A DNA stretch of 37,271 bases from Emticicia sp. (GTDB taxonomy: Bacteria > Bacteroidota > Bacteroidia > Cytophagales > Spirosomataceae), in contig JALQYE010000020.1 in assembly GCA_023254245.1 (NCBI GenBank), positions 1 to 37,271 on the forward strand. Direction: 5' to 3'. A program made the translations under genes and the position numbers. Under the pieces are notes generated by a model. The model was not told where the DNA came from, did not search any database, and worked only from the letters and a program-made list of their open reading frames with translations. Position 1 is the first letter of the stretch. Each line of letters begins with the position of its first letter. Below, one piece after another: positions 1 to 8,223 of this stretch.

Positions 1-4
1 AGAA

Positions 5-781
5 GTGAGTAAATACGCAACCACCGAAATCACCAGTGCCGAAATTCCATCGGATAATCCTGTTCATCAACGTTTATATTTTCCGTATGTAGAGGCGGCA
101 AAAATAATTCATGGAAATGTGTTAGAATTGGGCTGTGGCTGGGGACGTGGTGTAGAAACGCTCATCGAAAAGTGTGACCATTACACGGGGCTCGATAAAA
201 ATCAACCGTTGATTGACCAACTTCAAGCGGCGTACCCAAAACATACTTTTCAAACGGCTGATTTGCCGCATTTATCTGCCTTCAAAGATAATACTTTCGA
301 TTATGTCGTGACTTTTCAGGTTATCGAGCATATTCAAGATGATAATAAATTTCTTTCAGAAATTGCTCGTGTATTAAAACCAAACGGACGTGTGTTGCTC
401 ACTACCGTCAACCGACCATATTCATTGAGCCGTAATCCTTGGCACGTGCGTGAATATGATACGCAAGAATTACGTTCACTCATGCAAAAATATTTCTCGA
501 AAGTAGAGACCATGGGTGTGGGTGGCAATAAAAAAGTATGGGATTATTACGAAGAGAATAAGCAATCGGTAAATAAAATCATGCGTTTTGATATTTTCGA
601 TTTACAACATCGTTTGCCAGCTTGGATGCTTCGAGGGCCATACGAATTTTTGAACCGTTTCAATCGAAATAAGCTCATGGCTGAAACGGGTAGTTTGGCA
701 GCTTCGATAGACGTGACTGATTTTCATGTTTCAAACGAACCAGAGAAGTGCATTGATTTCTTTTTTGTGGCTACTAAGTAA
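5..781 (+). CDS. class I SAM-dependent methyltransferase
   Basis: ORF with motif I VLELGCGWGRG and downstream FDYVVTFQVIEHIQD / LKPNGRVLLTT typical of Methyltransf_11/25. Confidence 0.9.
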   Translation: MSKYATTEITSAEIPSDNPVHQRLYFPYVEAAKIIHGNVLELGCGWGRGVETLIEKCDHYTGLDKNQPLIDQLQAAYPKHTFQTADLPHLSAFKDNTFDYVVTFQVIEHIQDDNKFLSEIARVLKPNGRVLLTTVNRPYSLSRNPWHVREYDTQELRSLMQKYFSKVETMGVGGNKKVWDYYEENKQSVNKIMRFDIFDLQHRLPAWMLRGPYEFLNRFNRNKLMAETGSLAASIDVTDFHVSNEPEKCIDFFFVATK

Positions 782-793
782 TAAGGATTGGTT

Positions 794-1246
794 ATGCACT
801 TAGTTTCGGATAGAACAACTTCTGAAAGTGCTGATTTTCAGGCACTTGTTCAAAGCCTTGATGCTTATTTAACGATTGTCAATGGCGAGAATCATTCATT
901 TTTTAACCATTATAATCAAATCAATAATCTTAAAAACTGCATCGTAGTTTATGCCGATGGTGAGCCTATCGGTTGTGGTGCAATGAAGGTCTTTGATAAT
1001 GAAACAATGGAGATAAAACGAATGTATGTGAAAGAAAACTATAGAGGCAAAGGTGTAGCGAAGTTTATCTTAGCATCTTTAGAACAATGGGCTAAAGAAA
1101 TGGGAAATAAGGCATGTGTCTTAGAAACCAGTAAAACCATGCTTGATGCTGTTAGTCTTTATAAAAGTTTTGGTTATTTGAGAATTCCCAATTATGGGCA
1201 ATATATAGGTGTAGAAGTAAGTATTTGCTTCAAAAAAATAGTATAG
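794..1246 (+). CDS. GNAT family N-acetyltransferase
   Basis: MKRMYVKENYRGKGVAKFILASLEQWAKEMG acetyl-CoA binding motif; ORF track starts at TTG 788, ATG at 794 more likely. Confidence 0.88.
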   Translation: MHLVSDRTTSESADFQALVQSLDAYLTIVNGENHSFFNHYNQINNLKNCIVVYADGEPIGCGAMKVFDNETMEIKRMYVKENYRGKGVAKFILASLEQWAKEMGNKACVLETSKTMLDAVSLYKSFGYLRIPNYGQYIGVEVSICFKKIV

Positions 1247-1259
1247 CAACCCATTTTCG

Positions 1260-2435
1260 ATGCACCTTTATCTTCATATTCCTTTTTGCCGTAGGGCGTG
1301 TCATTACTGTGATTTTCATTTCAGTACAAATCTTTCGTTGAAAACTACGGTTGTAGAAGCTATTTGTAGAGAAATAGACTTACAAGCTAATTACCTGAAA
1401 AATAAGCGATTAGAAACAATCTACTTTGGGGGAGGCACTCCTTCGTTGCTGAATATGAACGAATTGTATGATGTTTTTGAGACAATCAAAAAACATTATA
1501 CCTTCGCCGACGACATTGAGATAACTATGGAAGCCAACCCCGACGATATCACTCGTGACCGTTTGGCAATTCTTCAAAGATTTGGTTTTAATCGCCTTAG
1601 CATCGGAATTCAGTCTTTTGATGATAATCATTTGAAATACCTCAATCGTATTCATACTTCGCAGCACGCCGAAGATTGTGTGCGGTTGGCTCAAGAAATG
1701 GGGTTCGAGAATCTTACGATTGATTTGATTTATGGGATTCATCCATTGCTGACACTTCCCAAAAAACTACAAAAAACTCAGTCGGAATTTACCTCAGGTA
1801 TCCATCAGATTTGGCAACGAGATTTAGAAAAGGCAATTCAGCTAAATGTACCGCATATTTCCTCGTATTGCCTAACAATCGAGCCCAAAACTGTTTTTGG
1901 TAAATGGCTGCAAATCAATAAGATACCACCCATTGATGAAGAATTTGCTTCACAGCAATTTGATATTTTAGTAAATACGTTGGCCGAAGCGGGCTACGAA
2001 CAATACGAAATCTCTAACTTTTGCCGAGATAACCGCTATTCACGCCACAATACTTCCTACTGGAAACGCCATGAATACTTGGGCGTGGGACCATCGGCAC
2101 ACTCTTTTAATGGTGAATCTCGTCAATTTAATGTATCGAATAACCCTGCGTATATTAAAGCCCTTACGCTCGGTCAAGTTCCCGCCGACTATGAAGTTTT
2201 GACACCCGAAGAAAAAGTAAACGACTATATTATGACTGGGCTTCGCACCAAATGGGGCTGTGATTTAGCCGAGATTGAGAAAATGGTCGGGCAAAAATGG
2301 GTAAAATCTAATGAAGAAGTACTTCGACAAAATCTCTCTCAAAACTTCTTAAAACTTGATAGTCAGTTGCTTACACTTACGCAAAAAGGCAAATTATTTG
2401 CTGATAGAATTGCGAGTGATTTGTTTTTGGTGTGA
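1260..2435 (+). CDS. hemW: HemW-like radical SAM protein (coproporphyrinogen III oxidase-like, heme chaperone)
   Basis: Radical SAM CxxxCxxC in HIPFCRRACHYCDFHF, YFGGGTPSLL, EANPDD, GVGPSAHSF. Confidence 0.92.
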   Translation: MHLYLHIPFCRRACHYCDFHFSTNLSLKTTVVEAICREIDLQANYLKNKRLETIYFGGGTPSLLNMNELYDVFETIKKHYTFADDIEITMEANPDDITRDRLAILQRFGFNRLSIGIQSFDDNHLKYLNRIHTSQHAEDCVRLAQEMGFENLTIDLIYGIHPLLTLPKKLQKTQSEFTSGIHQIWQRDLEKAIQLNVPHISSYCLTIEPKTVFGKWLQINKIPPIDEEFASQQFDILVNTLAEAGYEQYEISNFCRDNRYSRHNTSYWKRHEYLGVGPSAHSFNGESRQFNVSNNPAYIKALTLGQVPADYEVLTPEEKVNDYIMTGLRTKWGCDLAEIEKMVGQKWVKSNEEVLRQNLSQNFLKLDSQLLTLTQKGKLFADRIASDLFLV

Positions 2436-2445
2436 TTTTTACGAA

Positions 2446-2471
2446 AAAAGCCACCTCGAAAGATGGCTTTT
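2446..2471. terminator. bidirectional intrinsic terminator between hemW and the LysM gene
   Basis: AAAAGCCA-N10-TGGCTTTT hairpin between convergent genes. Confidence 0.7.
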
Positions 2472-2493
2472 CTGAAATATTTTCGATTAAAAA

Positions 2494-3213
2494 CTACTGC
2501 TTTTCAGCAAATGGAATAATCAATTTTTCGCCACGAGCGGCATAGTTTTTAGTCTTCTTATTTGCTTGCATGATGAGTGTTTGCGAAACCCCATATTTGT
2601 TACTTACTACTCTAATAATATCACCTGGGCCTACTGTATGAATGGCTTTGATACGAACTTTGAGTTTCGTAACTCCAACCTTGATACCACTTTCATCAAC
2701 ACCAGGATTCATTGCTTTCAGTGTCTCTTTCTTAATATTATAACGATTGGCAATACCAAAGAAAGTTTCACCATCACCTACGGTATGTGTATAAGTTTCG
2801 CCACCTGATGGAATTTCAACTTTTGGTTTTTCTTCCTTCGGCTTTTCCTCTTTGGACTTCTCTTCTTTTGGTTTTTCTTCTTTTATGGCTGTTGCTTCAT
2901 TTTTATCGCCTACCTTTGGTACAGATACCTCTGGCAAACCATCGGTAGTTGGAGCAGCACTTCCTGATGATGCTTCAGCAGTAGCAGTGTCTTCTTCGGG
3001 CATATTACCCACTGCTTTTGAAACTGTATCGGCAGGAACTGCGGTTAGGTCATCACTACCCGTAGTATCATCTGACATATACTTCCAGCCAATGTAAAGC
3101 AAAGCACAAATAATACCCACAAGCACTAATAAAACCGCCATTGGCAGATTGCGGGCAGGCTCCTTGGGACGTTCATTACGTTGTTCTCGATTTTCTCGGT
3201 CTTCGAACTGCAT
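2494..3213 (-). CDS. membrane-anchored LysM peptidoglycan-binding protein with K/E/P-rich linker
   Basis: Single TM (NLPMAVLLVLVGIICALLYIGW), low-complexity KEEKPKEEKSKEEKPKEEKPK, two LysM-like modules (YTHTVGDGETFFGIANRYNI; HTVGPGDIIRVVSNKYGVS). Confidence 0.85.
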   Translation of the reverse strand: MQFEDRENREQRNERPKEPARNLPMAVLLVLVGIICALLYIGWKYMSDDTTGSDDLTAVPADTVSKAVGNMPEEDTATAEASSGSAAPTTDGLPEVSVPKVGDKNEATAIKEEKPKEEKSKEEKPKEEKPKVEIPSGGETYTHTVGDGETFFGIANRYNIKKETLKAMNPGVDESGIKVGVTKLKVRIKAIHTVGPGDIIRVVSNKYGVSQTLIMQANKKTKNYAARGEKLIIPFAEKQ

Positions 3214-3310
3214 GGGAAAAGGTGTTTTAATTTATAAATAGGAAAACAAGTATTTTTATTAATGTATAATTGAAAATGAATAATTAGATACAACTAAAAT
3301 ATCCATTAGT

Positions 3311-3820
3311 TCAATTTACCTCTATTTCAAACAAACTTAAACAAGCTCCTTCGTAATGTTTGGGTAAACCTTCGGATTTTTGTAAGGTTGTTAATCCTAA
3401 GAACTGAAATCCACAGCTTTGGTAATAAGCTATTAACGGCTCATTATCTCCCCAAGTGTCCATTCTGATAAACTTTTTGTTGTTGAGTTTACAGAAAGCA
3501 TTTGCCCAATTAATAATCGCTTTTACGAAATGTTGTCCTCTAAACGCTGGGTTTGTCGCAATCCGATGAATATAAATAGCTGGGTCATTACTTTTTTCGC
3601 CCCAAATCAAGACATCTTCATAGGTAACTGCAAAAATACAAGCAATCTGTTCGTCAATAACTATTTTCCATTGCCTATTTTCACTGATTTCGGTTTCTAC
3701 AAGTGTTCGCTCGAAGCCTTGCCAATGTTTATTAAACTTTGTTTTCTGAAAGATAATGGCTTCTTCATAAAGCTTAAAAATCGAAGCAATATCTTCGATA
3801 GAACTATTGAGTATTTGCAT
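3311..3820 (-). CDS. GNAT family N-acetyltransferase
   Basis: IYIHRIATNPAFRGQHFVKAIINWA...AYYQSCGFQFLG. Confidence 0.82.
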   Translation of the reverse strand: MQILNSSIEDIASIFKLYEEAIIFQKTKFNKHWQGFERTLVETEISENRQWKIVIDEQIACIFAVTYEDVLIWGEKSNDPAIYIHRIATNPAFRGQHFVKAIINWANAFCKLNNKKFIRMDTWGDNEPLIAYYQSCGFQFLGLTTLQKSEGLPKHYEGACLSLFEIEVN

Positions 3821-3826
3821 GCGAGC

Positions 3827-4312
3827 TTATACCGTTTTTTTCAGTTCTTCGTTCATTTCTTCTACCAAATCTTTCAACCCTTCGCTGTATGCTCTTAGTT
3901 TTTTTGCAATTTCTTCATCATTTGCTCCTAAGATTTGAGCGGCTAAAATTCCCGCATTTTTTGCACCATTCAACGAAACCGTCGCAACAGGTACACCCGC
4001 AGGCATTTGAAGAATCGAGAGAATCGAATCCCAACCGTCAATCGAATTGCTTGATTTGATAGGTACACCAATCACGGGCAAAGTTGTACTTGATGAAACC
4101 ATACCTGGCAAGTGAGCAGCACCACCCGCACCCGCAATGATTACTTTTAAGCCTCGACGACGTGCCGAATGGGCATAATCAAGCATTTTTTGTGGTGTAC
4201 GATGTGCCGAAACTACTTCTTTTTCGTAAGGAATTCCGAATTGTTCTAATATTTCAACTGCTGCCGACATTACTTTCCAGTCGGATAAACTACCCATTAT
4301 GATTCCAACCAT
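3827..4312 (-). CDS. purE: 5-(carboxyamino)imidazole ribonucleotide mutase
   Basis: [38 protein letters not shown]. Confidence 0.96.
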   Translation of the reverse strand: MVGIIMGSLSDWKVMSAAVEILEQFGIPYEKEVVSAHRTPQKMLDYAHSARRRGLKVIIAGAGGAAHLPGMVSSSTTLPVIGVPIKSSNSIDGWDSILSILQMPAGVPVATVSLNGAKNAGILAAQILGANDEEIAKKLRAYSEGLKDLVEEMNEELKKTV

Positions 4313-4370
4313 CTTCGTTAATTGTGAATGTTTAATTATTGATGCTTAATTACAAACATAGTGTTGTCTT

Positions 4371-4406
4371 TCATTAAACATTAATCATTTATCATTCACC
4401 ATTTAT
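4371..4406. repeat. iterated AT-rich short repeat (CATTAAACATTAATCATTTATCATTCACCATTTA)
   Basis: Tandem degenerate CATT-A/T-A units in the purE-purK gap; resembles dispersed intergenic repeats seen in Bacteroidota. Confidence 0.5.
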
Positions 4407-5590
4407 TTTGAGATTACTTTTAGTTTTTCTTTTACAAAAATGACCTTTTCTTTTAATTTATCAAAATTTTGGTCGATAATCGTTATATGTCCCATTTTTC
4501 GGAAAGGCTTTGTTATTTTCTTTCCATAAAGAAACGGATGCACACCCTCTATGCCCAAAACCTCATTCATGCCCTCGTACACCGCTTCTCCCGAATGGCC
4601 ATCTTCACCCAATAGATTTACCATTGCTGCTTTTGAGTGTGCTTTAGTACTTCCGAGGGGTAAATCAAAAATTGCTCTTAAGTGCTGCTCATACTGCGAA
4701 ACATCGTTGGCTCTGATACTCTGATGACCGCTGTTGTGTGGGCGTGGGGCTACTTCATTGATTAAGATTTTACCATCTTTGGTCAAGAACATTTCTACGG
4801 CCAATAAACCCACCACGCCAAAGGCTTCGGCGGTTTTGATGGCTACTTGCTCTGCTTGAGTTTCAATTTCAGCAGTGATTTCGGCAGGAGCGAAGAGGTA
4901 TTCAACCAAATTAGCTTCTGGATGGAATACCATTTCTACCACTGGAAAAGTCTTGATTTCACCACTGGCATTGCGGGCTACAATTACGGCCAGTTCTTTC
5001 TCGAAGTCAACCATTTTTTCCAACACACTTGGATGGTCGAAGGATTTCACCAAATCTGCTTCGGTGCGTAGAACCTGTACACCTTTGCCGTCGTAGCCAC
5101 CCGTGCCAAGTTTATGAACCGCAGGTAAAAAATCAACGTAGTTTTTTACATCGGCTTGGTTTTCAGTAAGTATAAAATCGGCTGTTGGTAAATTATTGTC
5201 TTTATAAAATTGCTTTTGAATACGCTTATCTTGAATTAATCGCAAAACTGAAGGTTGTGGATACACCAATTTACCTTGCTTCTCGAAGGCTTCGAGTGCT
5301 TCGATGCTAACATTTTCGATTTCAATCGTAATGATGTCGCAGTCTTGCCCAAAAGCCATTACTGTATCGAAATCTTTTAGCGAACCATTCACAAATTCGT
5401 GAGCAATGTGTTTGCAAGGTGCATCTGGGTCAGGGTCAAGCGATTTGATAGTGAAGTCGAAGTCGATGGCAGCTTGAATAATCATTCTGCCAAGTTGGCC
5501 ACCGCCAAGAATACCGAGTTTTTTTGAGTTATCGAATTGCACGAAGAAGTTTTTTTGTGCAAAGATAAGCATGGCATTATCGAAAAGCAA
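4403..5590 (-). CDS. purK: 5-(carboxyamino)imidazole ribonucleotide synthase
   Basis: KLGILGGGQLGRM, ATP-grasp core, NEVAPRPHNSGHQSI. Confidence 0.95.
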   Translation of the reverse strand: MLFDNAMLIFAQKNFFVQFDNSKKLGILGGGQLGRMIIQAAIDFDFTIKSLDPDPDAPCKHIAHEFVNGSLKDFDTVMAFGQDCDIITIEIENVSIEALEAFEKQGKLVYPQPSVLRLIQDKRIQKQFYKDNNLPTADFILTENQADVKNYVDFLPAVHKLGTGGYDGKGVQVLRTEADLVKSFDHPSVLEKMVDFEKELAVIVARNASGEIKTFPVVEMVFHPEANLVEYLFAPAEITAEIETQAEQVAIKTAEAFGVVGLLAVEMFLTKDGKILINEVAPRPHNSGHQSIRANDVSQYEQHLRAIFDLPLGSTKAHSKAAMVNLLGEDGHSGEAVYEGMNEVLGIEGVHPFLYGKKITKPFRKMGHITIIDQNFDKLKEKVIFVKEKLKVISK

Positions 5591-5592
5591 TC

Positions 5593-6405
5593 TTAATGCG
5601 AATGATTGAACTCATTTCCGCAGTGTGGACACTTAATTTTATGTTTTTGGCCACGCATTTGCTCCGCAAAACCCGATGCCAAGATACCCGTAGGCAAGGC
5701 AAAAAGTGCTACCCCCATAATGGCAATTAAACCTCCGATGATTTTTCCGATGGGCGTAATGGGCCGATAGTCAGCATCTCCGACGGTTGTCATGGCGTTT
5801 ACGCCCCACCACATGGCTTCGGGAATGCTCGAAAACTTGCTTGGTTGCACTTCATGCTCGAAATAATAAAGTGTACTCGACGAAATAATTAACACAAAAA
5901 CAATAAAGACAAAGCTCAGAACGAGTTCTTCCTGCTTTTCTTTCATTACCTTCTGAATTACCCGAAGGGCGTGAAAATATTTACTTACTCTAAATAAACG
6001 CAACATTCGGAGCAAGCGAAGAATCCGAACAAAGCCTAAGTCAGTAATGAAAATGGAAACGTAAAAAGGAGCAATAGAAAATAAATCGACTAAGCCCCAC
6101 GCCGAAAAAATAAATTTTAATCGTCCTTTGATTGGGTGCGAGAAATGCGGATTTTCGACACAAGACCATAGGCGTAAGCCATATTCAATCGTAAAAATAA
6201 TGACCGAAAATACCTCAAAATCAAGTAGAAGTTGGTGGTATTTGTGCTGAATACTCGGAACCGTATCTAAGATAATAGCAATGGCATTGAGCGAAATAAT
6301 GACCGTCAGGAAAATATTTACCCAGAAACTCAAACCGAGTTTTCGATGCCAAGTAATTTCGAGAATATTGTGTACGTGCTTGCGTAACGAAACCGTCGGA
6401 CTCAT
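5593..6405 (-). CDS. voltage-gated ion channel family protein (ion transporter)
   Basis: Six TM-like segments, S4-like RILRLLRMLRLFRVSKY, pore MWWGVNAMTTVGDADYRPITPIGK, C-terminal CPHCGNEFNHSH. Confidence 0.85.
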   Translation of the reverse strand: MSPTVSLRKHVHNILEITWHRKLGLSFWVNIFLTVIISLNAIAIILDTVPSIQHKYHQLLLDFEVFSVIIFTIEYGLRLWSCVENPHFSHPIKGRLKFIFSAWGLVDLFSIAPFYVSIFITDLGFVRILRLLRMLRLFRVSKYFHALRVIQKVMKEKQEELVLSFVFIVFVLIISSSTLYYFEHEVQPSKFSSIPEAMWWGVNAMTTVGDADYRPITPIGKIIGGLIAIMGVALFALPTGILASGFAEQMRGQKHKIKCPHCGNEFNHSH

Positions 6406-6536
6406 TAAATGTTAGGTAGTGTTTATTTGACCAAATTAAGAAAAAAAAGCTATTTGCTAAGATAAAAACGTAAAAAAGGTCAACGATTGCTCATTGACCC
6501 CTCTACTTACTCAATTGATTATAGAAAATAAGATTA

Positions 6537-6728
6537 TTATTCTGTTTTCTTTTCGCAGCAAGCTTTGCTTTCTTTTTTACATTCTTTGGCCATTTCTTTG
6601 TCGCAGCATTTCATTTCTTTTTTTGCTGCTTCTCGGCGAGCTTTACGGCCACCTTTTTCTTTCTCTACTGCCAAAACAACTGTGGTTGCCGATACCACCA
6701 ATGCGAAAACTACGATTAACTTTTTCAT
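6537..6728 (-). CDS. small secreted Cys/Lys-rich protein, possible metal binder
   Basis: Signal peptide MKKLIVVFALVVSATTVVLA then KCCDKEMAKECKKESKACCEKK. Confidence 0.6.
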   Translation of the reverse strand: MKKLIVVFALVVSATTVVLAVEKEKGGRKARREAAKKEMKCCDKEMAKECKKESKACCEKKTE

Positions 6729-6802
6729 GATAAAATATTTTAAGATTTTTAAACAGTAATAGATTACTTATTGAATCTCAAATATTATACCAATCTTGAT
6801 AA

Positions 6803-7222
6803 TTAATTGATGGCGAGTGTGTGCGTAATCTCGGCAGTTGGACTAAATTGAGCGGTTGCTGAGCAGTATTTCTCCATCGAAAGCTGAATAGCTCGCTCAA
6901 CTTTGCCTTGGTCGAGCTGGCCTTTGAAGGCAAAATGAATATTTATTTTGCGAAACGGACTCATTTCTGTTCCTTCGATTTTCACACGCTCGCCCTCAAC
7001 CGATATTCTAATATCATCAATTACTTGGCGTTGTTTTTTCAAAATCAAAATTACATCAATGGCTGTGCAGCCTCCCAACCCCATCAAGAGCATTTCCATG
7101 GGTCTTGCTCCTAAGTTATGTCCGCCAATATCTACATTAGCATCCATGTGGTTGACTGTACCCGCTGTTCCGATGGCTTCAAAATGGAAGGCGTCATCGA
7201 CTCTAACTAATTCTACTTTCAT
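6803..7222 (-). CDS. OsmC family protein
   Basis: GARPMEMLLMGLGGCTAIDVILILKKQR; second Cys in MEKYCSATAQF; likely start at internal Met (7222). Confidence 0.88.
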   Translation of the reverse strand: MKVELVRVDDAFHFEAIGTAGTVNHMDANVDIGGHNLGARPMEMLLMGLGGCTAIDVILILKKQRQVIDDIRISVEGERVKIEGTEMSPFRKINIHFAFKGQLDQGKVERAIQLSMEKYCSATAQFSPTAEITHTLAIN

Positions 7223-7605
7223 TCGATTACCTATGTCTGTTTTTTTGATAACATATTCAAAGTAAAAGAAAGTTTCTCTAAACAAGAAATCAATTCTTTA
7301 TAATCTTCGTTAAAATGATTTTTTGCGAATGGACTAATTGAGAAGAAGTATTTGTCGATAATTTAAAAGTATAGGATAATCTTTAAATAGTTATATTTAT
7401 TTGATTTGATGTAGATTTTGTTCTTAAACCTATTTTTGTGGTTTTTTATAATTTAATTTCAAAAGATAGTAAAAATTAAACCTATAAATCTAATTTTAAT
7501 AAAAATAATATTGTACTATTCTAATATTTTAATTTACTATAAAAAGAATATGTGCCAAATAATATTTGGTTATAGATGTATTTTGCAAAATAATTTAAAA
7601 AATAC

Positions 7606-7637
7606 TTGACAGGTGTCAAATTATTCTACTATATTTG
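7606..7637 (+). promoter_or_regulatory. Bacteroidota-type sigma-A promoter with overlapping inverted repeat TTGACA-GG-TGTCAA
   Basis: TTG (7606-7608), 21-bp spacer, TATATTTG (7630-7637) matching TTG-N19-21-TAnnTTTG. Confidence 0.65.
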
Positions 7638-7657
7638 TGTTACAAAACAGCAAAATC

Positions 7658-7948
7658 ATGAGAAATAACATAGACAAAGAAACTTACACGTGGTCATTTA
7701 AGGTATTCGCTCTTCTTGGAATCCTACTTTTGTTGGTAAATATCTTTTTATATTTTTCGAAAGAGCCTACGCACGTCATGGCATTTCAGTTTGCAAGTTC
7801 TACCTTCTGCTTGTTGTTAGCTGTTGGTGTTTGGATGCGTTTAGAATACTTAAAAGCATTCCAAGTAGCTACTTACAAGGCACGTCGTGTGCCAATGTGG
7901 GCTTCAATTTTCGTATTCGTATTCACTGCTTTTTCAAGATTCTTCTAA
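7658..7948 (+). CDS. small membrane protein of unknown function (2-3 TM)
   Basis: ORF; hydrophobic segments; start at ATG 7658 fits the promoter upstream. Confidence 0.65.
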   Translation: MRNNIDKETYTWSFKVFALLGILLLLVNIFLYFSKEPTHVMAFQFASSTFCLLLAVGVWMRLEYLKAFQVATYKARRVPMWASIFVFVFTAFSRFF

Positions 7949-7984
7949 GAGATTTCTCTAAACAAACTATATAACTATCCATGA

Positions 7985-8012
7985 GGGCAAAATGACTTTG
8001 GTTGTTTTGCCC
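7985..8012 (+). terminator. intrinsic terminator
   Basis: GGGCAAAA-N12-TTTTGCCC followed by TTTTC. Confidence 0.65.
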
Positions 8013-8223
8013 TTTTCATTTATGCAGTTTTGTCATTCTCATTTCCCCAAATTGCGTAATTCCTGCCTTTTTGTCGTTCGAGGTTAAAAGTTTTTAAGTG
8101 TTTTCGGTCATTTTTTCCGAAAAACTCATCTCTGCATACTTTTTGATGAATACTTCGGCGTAACACAACTAAACACATCAAGAAAAATAAGTGCACAGCT
8201 TGTTTCACAAAACATCAAAAGCT

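Noticed and set aside
2821-2890. Tandem-like repeat in the LysM gene (KEEKPKEEKSKEEKPKEEKPK)
   Set aside because: Ordinary low-complexity linker between TM and LysM domains; not a mobile or regulatory repeat
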